Translations under genes and position numbers: made by a program | The notes under the pieces: model-generated | What the model saw: the letters and a program-made list of their open reading frames with translations, nothing else | Database searches by the model: none | What the model was told of the DNA's origin: nothing | From: an uncultured Prevotella sp. | Lineage (GTDB): Bacteria > Bacteroidota > Bacteroidia > Bacteroidales > Bacteroidaceae | Assembly: GCA_937898715.1 (NCBI GenBank) | Contig: CALEKA010000008.1 | Location: 1 to 39,963, forward strand | Length of the DNA: 39,963 nucleotides | Reading direction: 5' to 3' | In this document: piece by piece, positions 1-7,835 of the stretch | How positions within the stretch are numbered: position 1 is the first letter of the stretch | Layout of the letters: every line of letters begins with the position of its first letter

Positions 1-57
1 GGCTATGGAAATCACTGGGCTTTCAGCCCGCTTTGCTAAATCAGAAACTTAAGTAAG
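1..57 (+). repeat. Right end of the ~240-bp palindromic element (partial copy)
   Basis: These bases match the right end of the element at 13075-13316 and the reverse complement of the left end of the element at 11318-11557. They include the GGGCTTTCAGCCC hairpin and the terminal sequence CTAAATCAGAAACTTAAG. The rest of this copy lies before the window. It ends only about 14 bases before the prmA start codon, so it forms the upstream region of that gene. Confidence 0.8.
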
Positions 58-71
58 AACAGATTGAATTC

Positions 72-989
72 ATGCAATACTTAGAGTTTACTTTCACCAC
101 CCGTCCTGCCACTGAAGCCGTGCAGGATGTGCTCTCTGCCGTATTGGCGGAAATTGGCTTCGATAGCTTCGTTCATACCGATGTGCTTGATCGTCCCGCC
201 GTGGCCCACTCCGCCAATCCCGAACAGCCCACCTTTGAGCCCGCAGAGGCGGAAGACCACTTCCAATGCTACATTCAGAAAGCACTGTTCAGTCAGTCAG
301 CGCTCGACGAAGCACTCGCCGCCTTTCCTCTGCCCGACGTAGAAATCTCGTACACCCAGGCCGAGGCTGAAGATAAGGACTGGAACGAGGAATGGGAGAA
401 AAACTACTTCAAGCCACTCGTCGTAGGCGGTCGCTGCGTCATAGCCAGCACCTTCCACACCGATGTGCCCAAGGCTGAATATAGCATCACCATCAATCCG
501 CAGATGTCGTTTGGCACAGGACATCACGCCACCACATCGCAGATGATCAGTCGATTGCTCGACGACGACATCCGAGGTCTCGAAGTGCTCGACATGGGCT
601 GTGGCACAAGCATCCTCGCCATACTCGCCCGTATGCGCGGTGCACAACACTGCTTGGGAATCGACGTCGACGAATGGTGCGTGAAAAACTCACAAGAGAA
701 CATCCGCCTCAACCATCTCGACGGCATCGACGTAGAACTTGGCGACGCTTCTTCCCTCAAGGGGCGCGGACCGTTCGACCTCGTCATAGCCAACATCAAC
801 CTCGGCATTCTGCTCAACGACCTTAAGCACTACGTGCCCTGTATGAAGACAGGAGGCTATATCTATATGAGCGGTTTCTACGATACCGACATACCGCAAC
901 TTCTCTCCGAAACCGAGCGCCAAGGCCTCACACTCACCGACCAGCGCGTGCTCGACGGATGGGCATGTCTCAAACTGCAAAAGAAGTAG
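72..989 (+). CDS. prmA: Ribosomal protein L11 methyltransferase PrmA
   Basis: This enzyme transfers methyl groups from S-adenosylmethionine to ribosomal protein L11 in the cytoplasm. The 305-aa length is usual for the family. The N-terminal ~110 residues correspond to the L11-recognition domain. The region NPQMSFGTGHHATT (about residues 142-155) is the signature preceding the methyltransferase core. DMGCGTSILAI (about 174-184) is the SAM-binding motif I, GIDVDE (about 196-201) is the acidic strand-2 motif, and FDLVIANINLGIL is the motif IV region. The first ATG is used. It follows a palindromic repeat by about 14 bases and has no clear Shine-Dalgarno site, as is normal in Bacteroidetes. Identification is confident; dependence on the upstream repeat for expression is not known. 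Confidence 0.95.
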   Translation: MQYLEFTFTTRPATEAVQDVLSAVLAEIGFDSFVHTDVLDRPAVAHSANPEQPTFEPAEAEDHFQCYIQKALFSQSALDEALAAFPLPDVEISYTQAEAEDKDWNEEWEKNYFKPLVVGGRCVIASTFHTDVPKAEYSITINPQMSFGTGHHATTSQMISRLLDDDIRGLEVLDMGCGTSILAILARMRGAQHCLGIDVDEWCVKNSQENIRLNHLDGIDVELGDASSLKGRGPFDLVIANINLGILLNDLKHYVPCMKTGGYIYMSGFYDTDIPQLLSETERQGLTLTDQRVLDGWACLKLQKK

Positions 990-1021
990 GCCGAAGAGTA
1001 GCATCACACAAAAGAAATGCC

Positions 1022-1029
1022 TAACTTTG
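1022..1029 (+). promoter_or_regulatory. Candidate -7 box for the small membrane-protein genes
   Basis: TAACTTTG fits the Bacteroidetes -7 consensus TAnnTTTG. It lies in the gap after prmA, about 78 bases before the likely ATG at 1108. No good TTTG is seen 19-20 bases upstream, so the call rests on one half-site. Confidence 0.4.
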
Positions 1030-1107
1030 CAGATGAAAGCTATGCTGTGATGAAACTTTGGATGAGAAGAAGCATTTGCGGGTATGCACTTCATTAAACT
1101 TACCATA

Positions 1108-1359
1108 ATGAGCAATTTTGAGAATAACAGACTACAACGTGATAAATGCGAGGAAAAAGATAAAATTGCCAAGGAGAACCTTGCAAAATACTTCTACGAC
1201 CTGAGTAAAACAACCTTTACTGCAATGGTAATAGGTGCATTATTACCCTTAGTCGGACTCACTGAAGGTACAATGCTTGCTTCCATTATCTCAATTCTTT
1301 TCGGCATAACCTTTTCTTCAAGTCTTGCTTACCTCGCTAATTATATAATGAAGCATTAG
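1108..1359 (+). CDS. Small two-helix membrane protein, unknown function (83-91 aa)
   Basis: I do not recognise a characterised function. The protein begins with a charged, hydrophilic segment (NFENNRLQRDKCEEKDKIAKEN), then KYFYDLSKTTFTAMVIGALLP and a second hydrophobic stretch (LASIISILFGITFSSSLAYLA), so two membrane helices are predicted with the N terminus probably cytoplasmic. Two in-frame starts exist, at 1084 and 1108. I prefer 1108 (MSNFEN) because the first eight residues of the longer form are unlike a conserved start and lie near the promoter-like box. It resembles small uncharacterised two-helix proteins that I recall as common in Bacteroidales. One base after its stop a 36-aa membrane peptide begins, so the two are probably co-translated. 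Confidence 0.65.
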   Translation: MSNFENNRLQRDKCEEKDKIAKENLAKYFYDLSKTTFTAMVIGALLPLVGLTEGTMLASIISILFGITFSSSLAYLANYIMKH

Positions 1360-1360
1360 T

Positions 1361-1471
1361 ATGATCTACTACTTACTACCACTAACATTTGCCATTGGAC
1401 TCATCTGCGTTTGGGCGTTTTATGGATGGCTTAGGACTCCCAAAGGAAGAAAATGGCTGCAAGAACTTTAA
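1361..1471 (+). CDS. 36-aa single-helix membrane peptide
   Basis: ATG at 1361 follows the TAG stop of the upstream small membrane gene (1357-1359) by one base, an arrangement typical of translational coupling. The peptide is MIYYLLPLTFAIGLICVWAF followed by YGWLRTPKGRKWLQEL and a TAA stop. Residues about 3-22 form one hydrophobic helix, followed by a basic, aromatic tail, consistent with the C terminus in the cytoplasm by the positive-inside rule. There is no recognisable family. The next gene, gpmI, starts 77 bases later with no strong promoter box in between, so read-through is possible. Being so short, it needs conservation data or ribosome profiling to be certain. Confidence 0.5.
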   Translation: MIYYLLPLTFAIGLICVWAFYGWLRTPKGRKWLQEL

Positions 1472-1548
1472 GAAAATTTGCTGTCTTGGAATTTTCGGTT
1501 CTTTCATAAACGAAACAAATACAACAACATATCAACACACTACGTAAA

Positions 1549-3087
1549 ATGACTAAAAAGAAAGCTCTTCTTATGATTCTCGATGGTTGGGGCATTGGTA
1601 AGCACAACCATGGCGACGTAATCTTTGAGACCCCGACTCCCTTCATGGACCATCTCAATGCCACCTACCCCCACTCACAGCTCCTGGCTTGTGGTGAAAA
1701 CGTAGGTTTGCCCGACGGACAGATGGGAAACTCCGAAGTGGGCCACCTCAATATCGGTGCGGGCCGCATCGTATATCAGGACCTCGTGAAGATCAACCGC
1801 GCTTGCGCCGACGGCTCTATCCTCAAGAATCCCGAAGTAGTGTCAGCTTACGAATACGCTAAGAAGACCGGTAAGGGCCTCCACCTCATGGGACTCACCT
1901 CGACCGGTGGCGTTCACTCTTCACTGCAGCACCTCTTCAAGCTCGTCGAGATTGCCAAGGAATACGGCGTAGCCGACAATACCTTCGTACACTGCTTCAT
2001 GGATGGCCGTGATACCGACCCCAAGAGCGGTAAGGGCTTCATCCACGACCTCCAGGGCGTATGCACCGAAAATGGCGCCCACATCGCCAGCATCATCGGC
2101 CGCTTCTACGCTATGGACCGCGACAAGCGATGGAACCGCGTCAAGGTGGCTTACGACCTCCTCGTTGAGGGTAAGGGCCGCAAGGTGACCGATATGGTAG
2201 AAGGCGTACAGAGCTGCTACGATACCGACTCTGAAGACCACAAGAACACCGACGAATTCATGGAGCCCTTGGTAAACGCCAACGTTGACGGACGCATTAA
2301 GGAAGGCGACGTTGTCATCTTCTTCAACTACCGCAACGACCGCGCCAAGGAACTCACCGTGGTGCTCACCCAGCAGGATATGCCCGAAGAAGGCATGCAC
2401 ACCATCCCCGGTCTGCAGTACTACTGCATGACTCCCTACGACGCTTCCTTCAAGGGCGTACACATCCTCTTCCCCAAGGAGAACGTACAGAATACACTCG
2501 GCGAGTACATCTCAAAGCAAGGCCTCAAGCAGCTCCACACTGCCGAGACTGAGAAGTATGCTCACGTGACCTTCTTCTTCAATGGTGGACGCGAAACTCC
2601 CTACGAAGGTGAAGACCGCATCCTCGTGGCATCGCCCAAGGTTGCTACTTACGACCTCAAGCCCGAAATGTCGGCATTTGAAGTTAAAGACAAACTCTGT
2701 GCTGCTATCAAGGAGAACAAGTACGACTTCATCGTTGTAAACTTCGCCAACGGCGATATGGTGGGCCACACCGGCGTATACGAAGCTATCGAAAAGGCTG
2801 TCAAGGCCGTAGATGCTTGCGTGAAGGACGTAGTGACCGCTGCCAACGAGACTGGCTACGAGACTATCATCATCGCCGACCACGGCAATGCTGACAATGC
2901 TGAGAATGCCGACGGCACTCCCAACACTGCCCACTCGCTCAACCCCGTACCCTTCATCTATGTGACGGAGAATAAGAATGCCAAGGTTAAGGACGGCGTT
3001 CTGGCCGACGTAGCCCCCTCTATCCTCCACATCATGGGTCTCAAGCAGCCCGCCGAGATGACTGGTCACGACCTCATCGAAGACTAA
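1549..3087 (+). CDS. gpmI: 2,3-bisphosphoglycerate-independent phosphoglycerate mutase
   Basis: GpmI interconverts 3-phosphoglycerate and 2-phosphoglycerate in glycolysis and gluconeogenesis, using two metal ions (typically Mn) and a phosphoserine intermediate. The 512-aa length is standard. Visible family marks are ILDGWGIG (metal ligand Asp12), GQMGNSEVGHLNIGAGR with the catalytic Ser62, CFMDGRDTDPKSG, GRFYAMDRDKRW, FFNYRNDRAKEL, and the C-terminal phosphatase-domain motif ADHGNADN. Codons are strongly C-ending and uniform, as expected for a highly expressed gene. It ends just before a strong intrinsic terminator at 3141-3187 and appears to be transcribed alone or by read-through from the small membrane-protein genes. 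Confidence 0.97.
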   Translation: MTKKKALLMILDGWGIGKHNHGDVIFETPTPFMDHLNATYPHSQLLACGENVGLPDGQMGNSEVGHLNIGAGRIVYQDLVKINRACADGSILKNPEVVSAYEYAKKTGKGLHLMGLTSTGGVHSSLQHLFKLVEIAKEYGVADNTFVHCFMDGRDTDPKSGKGFIHDLQGVCTENGAHIASIIGRFYAMDRDKRWNRVKVAYDLLVEGKGRKVTDMVEGVQSCYDTDSEDHKNTDEFMEPLVNANVDGRIKEGDVVIFFNYRNDRAKELTVVLTQQDMPEEGMHTIPGLQYYCMTPYDASFKGVHILFPKENVQNTLGEYISKQGLKQLHTAETEKYAHVTFFFNGGRETPYEGEDRILVASPKVATYDLKPEMSAFEVKDKLCAAIKENKYDFIVVNFANGDMVGHTGVYEAIEKAVKAVDACVKDVVTAANETGYETIIIADHGNADNAENADGTPNTAHSLNPVPFIYVTENKNAKVKDGVLADVAPSILHIMGLKQPAEMTGHDLIED

Positions 3088-3140
3088 TCTCTCTCTGAGC
3101 CTAAGCTGTGAGGAACTTGTTATCCTCAGGCAAAACAATC

Positions 3141-3187
3141 AAGCCGGAGCAGAAAGCAACCAACGTGCTTTCCGCTCCGGCTTTTTC
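3141..3187 (+). terminator. Intrinsic terminator after gpmI
   Basis: A 17-base stem, AAGCCGGAGC... at 3141-3157 pairing with 3167-3183 with one mismatch, and a 9-base loop, is followed by a T run (TTTTT at about 3182-3186). It lies 54 bases after the gpmI stop. Confidence 0.88.
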
Positions 3188-3272
3188 GTGGCAAGAACGT
3201 TTCTCAACAGTGGAGAAAGCTATGCTTCATCCTTCATGTAGCAATCTGCAGATGATTATCAATAGCTCTACC

Positions 3273-3335
3273 GCTCCAGTCCGGCAGAGCTGCCGCTCCA
3301 GTCCGGCAGAGCTGCCGCTCCGGTCCGGCAGAGCT
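3273..3335. repeat. 22-bp tandem repeat, about 2.9 copies
   Basis: The unit GCTCCAGTCCGGCAGAGCTG plus CC starts at 3273, 3295 and 3317, with the third copy incomplete and carrying one change (CGGTCC). Each unit contains short inverted pieces (CCGG, AGAGCT). It lies between the gpmI terminator and a palindromic repeat. The 88-aa reading frame crossing it looks non-coding. Confidence 0.85.
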
Positions 3336-3385
3336 ATGAATGAACGTCGGCAGATCGAAACAAGGGGGTTATGAGGTAAGAATCA

Positions 3386-3516
3386 GCCCATACTGGGGGC
3401 GACGCGTCCTCGCGTCGGCATCAATTACGAGCAAGAGGTGAGCCCCCTTTTATAAGGACTCACCTCTTGCCAGCAGACTCAGCCGGCGCGAGACGCGTCG
3501 CCCACAGAATTGGTGG
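3386..3516. repeat. Nested palindromic repeat (CGACGCG type)
   Basis: Two inverted type-A hairpins, at 3397-3419 and 3482-3503, flank an inner inverted repeat (GCAAGAGGTGAG at about 3430-3441 with CTCACCTCTTGC at about 3459-3470). Together they make one large palindrome between convergent gpmI and the porin gene. The remaining gap sequence (3336-3385 and 3517-3544) shows nothing else recognisable. Confidence 0.8.
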
Positions 3517-3544
3517 AAAACTTGCAAATACGTAATAAGTTATT

Positions 3545-4591
3545 TCAGAAATGTACTACGAGTTCCACCACCGCCTTGTCTCTTTCCGAAGGCTTAGCCA
3601 GCGTGATGTCATGGTAGAAATACTTCTCGTAGTTCAGGCGGATGTCGGCATTCATCTTCTTAGCCATACTGAGCGTTATGCCGCCCGTGACGCGCTGGCG
3701 GCTGGCATCGGTGAGCTTCATGCGGCCATCGTCGGCGAGCGTACCGTCGGAGTGATTGCCCATGCGGTCGTAGCGGCAGAGCAGGCTCAGTTTGCGAAAC
3801 ACCTTGCGAAGCGGCTGATCGTAACATACGAAGGCATCCCACGCATTCACATTGCTGAAAGCTCCATGAGTATAGTGCTTACGCAAATATTCGGCTTCCA
3901 AGGTGAAACGTCCGCTTTGGAAAGTAAGTCCTCCATCGTAGAGATAAGTATTGATCGAGTTGGGCGAAATCTTCTGTACCGAAGCCTGCAGCGTGAGTCC
4001 GCAGGGCAGCGGCACTTGTGCCTTGACAGAGAAGTTGAACTTCTTCGTCCAGAAGTCCTTCTGATGGGTCAGTCCCGATCCGTTGAAGGCACCAGCCTCG
4101 AGTATGAGCGGCTGGTCATGGAAAGTGTAGCCCGCATAGAATCCTACATCGCGCACATTGCCCACCTGCTTGGCAATAAACGAACGATTGGCAAAGTACT
4201 GCTTGTGGGGCGAGCGGTGGGCATCAATGCTGAAGGGCACACGCATCTGACCGAGTCGGATGTCGAGCCCCTGAATGGGGAGCACGCCAGCATAGGCATC
4301 GAGCATCTTGATCTGACCTTCATCAGAGAGGTCGATCTCCGCTTTGTAGTCCACAATAGGAGTGACAAACCCTTCGAGTGCTACGCGGGCGGTGCGCACT
4401 TCAAAACGGCTTTCGCGTTCTCGGGTCTGGTATTCCGCCTTGGCACGGATCGTTCCACTCACACGAGGCACCCATGAAGGTCGGTTCTGCGTGCGCGTAG
4501 TGTCGGAAGATGTCTGTGCAGCAAGGTTTTGACTGGTAAGCGCTGCTACTGCCACGAGGGGCAGCAGGCGCTTGAGAGAGAAAGTTTTCAT
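3545..4591 (-). CDS. Phosphate-selective porin (OprO/OprP-like)
   Basis: Predicted outer-membrane beta-barrel that would let phosphate into the periplasm. It starts with a signal peptide (MKTFSLKRLLPLVAVAALTS, cleavage near AAQTS) and then shows the OprO/P-family pattern: RAKAEYQTRERESRFEVRTA, DYKAEIDLSDEGQIKMLDAY, QGLDIRLGQMRVPFSID, NVRDVGFYAGY, and repeated amphipathic strands up to a C-terminal aromatic residue (VVELVVHF), typical of barrels. At 348 aa it is a little short for the family. Its ATG overlaps the stop of the upstream PiT transporter by four bases (ATGA at 4588-4591), so the two genes are translationally coupled, which strongly supports a phosphate role. Specificity for phosphate rather than pyrophosphate or polyphosphate cannot be read from the sequence. 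Confidence 0.85.
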   Translation of the reverse strand: MKTFSLKRLLPLVAVAALTSQNLAAQTSSDTTRTQNRPSWVPRVSGTIRAKAEYQTRERESRFEVRTARVALEGFVTPIVDYKAEIDLSDEGQIKMLDAYAGVLPIQGLDIRLGQMRVPFSIDAHRSPHKQYFANRSFIAKQVGNVRDVGFYAGYTFHDQPLILEAGAFNGSGLTHQKDFWTKKFNFSVKAQVPLPCGLTLQASVQKISPNSINTYLYDGGLTFQSGRFTLEAEYLRKHYTHGAFSNVNAWDAFVCYDQPLRKVFRKLSLLCRYDRMGNHSDGTLADDGRMKLTDASRQRVTGGITLSMAKKMNADIRLNYEKYFYHDITLAKPSERDKAVVELVVHF

Positions 4592-6852
4592 CGAGCAGAT
4601 TGTTGACGGAAGGCTTTGGCTGCCTTAAGGAGTTCCTTGATTTCGAGAATGAGTTGCTGAGTCTCTTGCACCATGTGGAGCATAAGGGTGGCAGAGTTGA
4701 GATTGGTATCGTCGCCCTGGATGGCCACACTGATGTCGCGATTGAAGAGCGTGAGTTCTGATTCTATTCGGTCGCAGTCGGTGAGCAATGCATCATTGTC
4801 GGCAGCACGCTGGTTGCGAAGATTGTCAGCGATGGTGTGCATTAGAGCTACCACCTCTTGGCGCAGACGGCTATAACTGCTTGCCATGTCGGCGGGGATG
4901 GGCGAGAAGTTGTTGTCCACGTGTTCGCGAGCTGGCTCTGCTATGCGGATGATGCCATAGAGTATCTGGCGCAGCGCATTATGGATCAAGTGGAAGTTGG
5001 TGCTCAAGCGGATAGCCTCCACAGGAGGAGCGGCACGGCGCAAGCAGATGGTCTCGCGTCGACGCAGGTTCTTCAGTTCACGCTTGCCACGGGTGAGGTC
5101 GCGCAGAGAGTGGCGCAGGGGGCGAAGCGATTCGGAGAAGAGGCCGTCTGTAGCCGAAGTGAGCACGTCGGCATAAGTGGTGAGCGTATCGGCAGTGCTC
5201 ATAGCGATGTGGCGGGAGAGCATAGGGATGATCGCCGTACGGTCGGGCTCAGAGAGCATTTGCTGGAAGAGCACGTCGCCCTGCTGTATTTCCTTCTGCT
5301 TCTTAGCGAAGCGCTGCTGACTGTGGATAATGCTATATACGCCTGCTGCAACAATGATCACCACAGCTACTACGCCACCAAAGTTCATCGCCATCGCTAC
5401 GCAGAAACAAGCGGTAAATGCCACACCAGCTGTAATAAACCATCCACCGATGACCGTCAGTACACCCGTGATACGGAACACGGCGCTCTCACGACTCCAA
5501 GCACGGTCGGCAAGCGAAGAGCCCATGGCCACCATAAAGGTGACGAAGGTGGTAGAGAGCGGCAGCTTGAGCGAGGTGCCGAGGGCTATGAGCAGGGAGG
5601 ATACCACGAGGTTGACCGAAGCACGACACATATCGTAAGCCGCACCATTGTCGACAGCCTCAGCAGGCACTTGGAAACGACTATCAATGTAGCGAGCCAC
5701 GCGGGGCGGAGTGACATTCTGCACGAACGTGCCGATAGAGTTGCCCCAACGCACAAGGCTACGTGCCACCTTTGAGGAACCAAACATCTCGTCGCCCTCG
5801 TTCTTGCGCGAGAGCCCTACCTCGGTCTCGGTCACCTTGCGAGCCTTCTTAGAAGTGCCGAGGGCAAAGACCATGATAGCACCTGCAGCTACGAGGAATA
5901 TGAGCGGAGTCTTAGCAGATTCTGCCAGAGAGGTCATCATAAACGCATCGGGCGCAAGGCCTGCTGCATGGGTGGAAAAGTCGAGGAAGGAGGAGTAGCC
6001 TGCAAGGGGTACACCGATAAAGTTGACAAGGTCGTTGCCTGCGAAAGCAGTAGAGAGGGCAAAGGTGCCACAGAGCACGATGACACGGAACACGTTGACC
6101 TTCAAAGCGTGGAGCAACTGCATCACTACGGTAGCGACCACGAAGATGCAACCCAGAATGGTGAGGATGTGCGTATTAAGATAAGCCTTCACGTCGGCAT
6201 TCATAAAGGAGAGGTCCTTCAATCCCTTGAAGAGCATGAAGTAGAGTATCGCGGTAATAGCTATGCCACCGAAGAGGCCTATCTTGAATCGAAGCTTGCG
6301 CGTGATGGAGAAAGAAAAGATGATACGCGTGATATACTGAATAAGCGAGCCAAACACAAAGGCTATGGGCACACTCATAAAGATACCGAGGATCACTTCA
6401 AGGGCTTTCGAGGTGTTGAGGTAATCGCCCATGCCGAGCGGAAGTGCGCCCCCATCGCCTGCCATCTTGATCATGACGAAGGCGAAAGCCGCACCCAAGA
6501 GCTCGAACACCATCGAGACGGTGGTCGAGGTGGGCATGCCGAAGGAGTTGAAGATATCGAGCAATACGATATCGGTCACCATCACAGCGAGATAAATGTA
6601 CATCACGTCCTTAAAACTAAAATACTGGGGCGTGAAGATGCCGTGGCGAGCTATGTCCATCATGCCGTTGCTCAACACGCAACCACAAAACACGCCGATA
6701 CCGGCAATGATGACCAACGTGCGAAACTTTGCCGCACGCGAGCCAATCGCTGAATTAAGGAAGTTGACAGCGTCGTTGCTCACGCCGACCCATAGGTCGA
6801 ACGCCGCAAGGACAAATAGGAATATGACCATTCCAAGATACATCCATTCCAT
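4588..6852 (-). CDS. Inorganic phosphate transporter, PiT family, with C-terminal PhoU-like domain
   Basis: Cation-coupled inner-membrane phosphate carrier. The PiT signature appears twice: GVSNDAVNFLNSAIGSRAA near residues 23-41, and GNDLVNFIGVPLAG in the second half. About ten or more hydrophobic segments fill residues 1-520. The last ~220 residues are hydrophilic and helical (FQQMLSEPDRTAIIPMLSRH and following), resembling a PhoU-like cytoplasmic domain, as in the long PiT proteins of Bacteroidetes. I chose ATG 6852 (MEWMYLGM). The open frame extends to 6954, but the extra 34 residues are not hydrophobic and contain the -7 box TACTTTTG (6934-6927, minus strand). The resulting protein is 754 aa. 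It overlaps the porin gene and diverges from a two-component system. Confidence 0.93.
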   Translation of the reverse strand: MEWMYLGMVIFLFVLAAFDLWVGVSNDAVNFLNSAIGSRAAKFRTLVIIAGIGVFCGCVLSNGMMDIARHGIFTPQYFSFKDVMYIYLAVMVTDIVLLDIFNSFGMPTSTTVSMVFELLGAAFAFVMIKMAGDGGALPLGMGDYLNTSKALEVILGIFMSVPIAFVFGSLIQYITRIIFSFSITRKLRFKIGLFGGIAITAILYFMLFKGLKDLSFMNADVKAYLNTHILTILGCIFVVATVVMQLLHALKVNVFRVIVLCGTFALSTAFAGNDLVNFIGVPLAGYSSFLDFSTHAAGLAPDAFMMTSLAESAKTPLIFLVAAGAIMVFALGTSKKARKVTETEVGLSRKNEGDEMFGSSKVARSLVRWGNSIGTFVQNVTPPRVARYIDSRFQVPAEAVDNGAAYDMCRASVNLVVSSLLIALGTSLKLPLSTTFVTFMVAMGSSLADRAWSRESAVFRITGVLTVIGGWFITAGVAFTACFCVAMAMNFGGVVAVVIIVAAGVYSIIHSQQRFAKKQKEIQQGDVLFQQMLSEPDRTAIIPMLSRHIAMSTADTLTTYADVLTSATDGLFSESLRPLRHSLRDLTRGKRELKNLRRRETICLRRAAPPVEAIRLSTNFHLIHNALRQILYGIIRIAEPAREHVDNNFSPIPADMASSYSRLRQEVVALMHTIADNLRNQRAADNDALLTDCDRIESELTLFNRDISVAIQGDDTNLNSATLMLHMVQETQQLILEIKELLKAAKAFRQQSAR

Positions 6853-6926
6853 ACTTTTGCTTATAACTGAGTAAGGGTTAAGGGCAATACGAGACTGCCG
6901 AAATAAGAAGTTTTGATTTTCGACTG

Positions 6927-6934
6927 CAAAAGTA
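6927..6934 (-). promoter_or_regulatory. Candidate -7 box for the PiT-porin operon
   Basis: Read on the minus strand, TACTTTTG fits TAnnTTTG, about 75 bases upstream of the chosen PiT start. No exact TTTG is seen at the -33 spacing, as may be expected for a promoter that needs an activator. Confidence 0.45.
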
Positions 6935-6976
6935 CGGGACGCATGTTGGCACATGGTGACGAAATGGTTAAGATTG

Positions 6977-7010
6977 TGTTACAACCACCATGTTACAAAC
7001 CTTCACACAA
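6977..7010. promoter_or_regulatory. Direct repeats TGTTACAA, possible response-regulator (Pho box-like) site
   Basis: TGTTACAA occurs at 6977-6984 and again at 6991-6998, followed by TTCACACAA at 7002-7010, which is 11 bases after the second copy. OmpR/PhoB-type regulators bind direct repeats spaced about 11 bases. The location between the divergent PiT operon and an OmpR-type regulator gene makes a phosphate-control site plausible, but the first spacing (14) does not fit well. Confidence 0.3.
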
Positions 7011-7050
7011 ATTTAACAACCCCTCCCCACACCATCCGACAAGAAAAGCG

Positions 7051-7058
7051 TAATATTG
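7051..7058 (+). promoter_or_regulatory. Weak -7 box candidate for the response regulator gene
   Basis: TAATATTG differs from TAnnTTTG at one base and lies 44 bases upstream of the start at 7102. No clear -33 element is seen. Confidence 0.3.
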
Positions 7059-7101
7059 CAGTCCGAAAGGAAACAAAAACCTTTATATACACAGATAATA
7101 T

Positions 7102-7773
7102 ATGTCACAGAAAATCTTGGTAGTAGACGATGAACCTGATTTGAGAGAGATTCTCCAGTGCAACCTGGAGAATGCAGGTTACGAAGTAGACACTGCCGAA
7201 TCGGCTGAAGCAGCCCTTCACATGCTCTCGCCCGAACACGACTTGATACTGCTCGATGTAATGCTCGGCGGAATGTCGGGCTTCCGCATGGCCAATAAGC
7301 TACGCAACGAACTAAAACTGCGCACGCCCATCATCTTTCTCACAGCAAAAGATACGGAGAACGACCTGCTTACGGGCTTCTCAGCAGGCGGCGACGATTA
7401 TATACCGAAGCCCTTCTCACTCCACGAAGTATTGGCACGCATCAAGGCCGTGCTCCGACGCACACAGAAGGAACCGCAACGCACAGAACTCAAGGCTGGC
7501 AACTTACTGATCGACTTTTCCAAAAAGATAGTCTATGCCGATGGGCAGGAGGTGCGCCTCTCGCCCAAGGAATTTGGCATACTGCGCATGCTGGCTCAAC
7601 AGCCCGGACGCGTATTCTCACGCGAAGAGATCATGGCTGAGGTATGGCACGGCGATAGCTACGTGCTCGACCGCACCATCGACGTTCACATTGCCCGCGT
7701 ACGCCGTAAACTGGGCGAGAACTCTTACCATCTGACCAACCGACAAGGCTACGGCTACTGCTTCGAAGAATAA
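7102..7773 (+). CDS. OmpR/PhoB-family response regulator
   Basis: The 223-aa protein has a receiver domain (residues 1-~118) with the acidic pocket VVDDEPD (residues 7-13), the phospho-acceptor Asp52 in LILLDVMLGG, the Thr/Lys region FLTAK, and the conserved Lys103 in DDYIPKPFS. A winged-helix DNA-binding domain follows (about 125-223), with LSPKEFGILRMLAQQPGRVF, REEIMAEVWHG and RTIDVHIARVRRKLG as classic OmpR-family blocks. It is followed by a histidine kinase gene 62 bases later, and diverges from the PiT transporter, so a PhoB-like role in phosphate control is my inference. Membership of the OmpR family is certain; the signal is not. Confidence 0.93.
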   Translation: MSQKILVVDDEPDLREILQCNLENAGYEVDTAESAEAALHMLSPEHDLILLDVMLGGMSGFRMANKLRNELKLRTPIIFLTAKDTENDLLTGFSAGGDDYIPKPFSLHEVLARIKAVLRRTQKEPQRTELKAGNLLIDFSKKIVYADGQEVRLSPKEFGILRMLAQQPGRVFSREEIMAEVWHGDSYVLDRTIDVHIARVRRKLGENSYHLTNRQGYGYCFEE

Positions 7774-7835
7774 ATTCCCGCATAAGGGTGAATCTCAAGG
7801 GGAGGGGCCATTAACGCTATCCACAAGCATTGCGT

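Noticed and set aside
3108..3374. 88-codon plus-strand frame after gpmI
   Set aside because: It runs through the terminator and the 22-bp tandem repeat; the translated repeat explains the open frame and there is no family resemblance.
3551..4477. 308-codon frame antisense to the porin
   Set aside because: Opposite strand to a well-supported porin gene with a signal peptide; the high GC third positions of the real gene keep this frame open.
5968..6753. 261-codon frame antisense to the PiT gene
   Set aside because: Charged, His-rich nonsense on the other strand of a clearly coding membrane protein.
6952..7101. tRNA or small RNA gene in the phosphate divergent gap
   Set aside because: No cloverleaf or T-loop sequence (GGTTCGAATC-like) was found on either strand.
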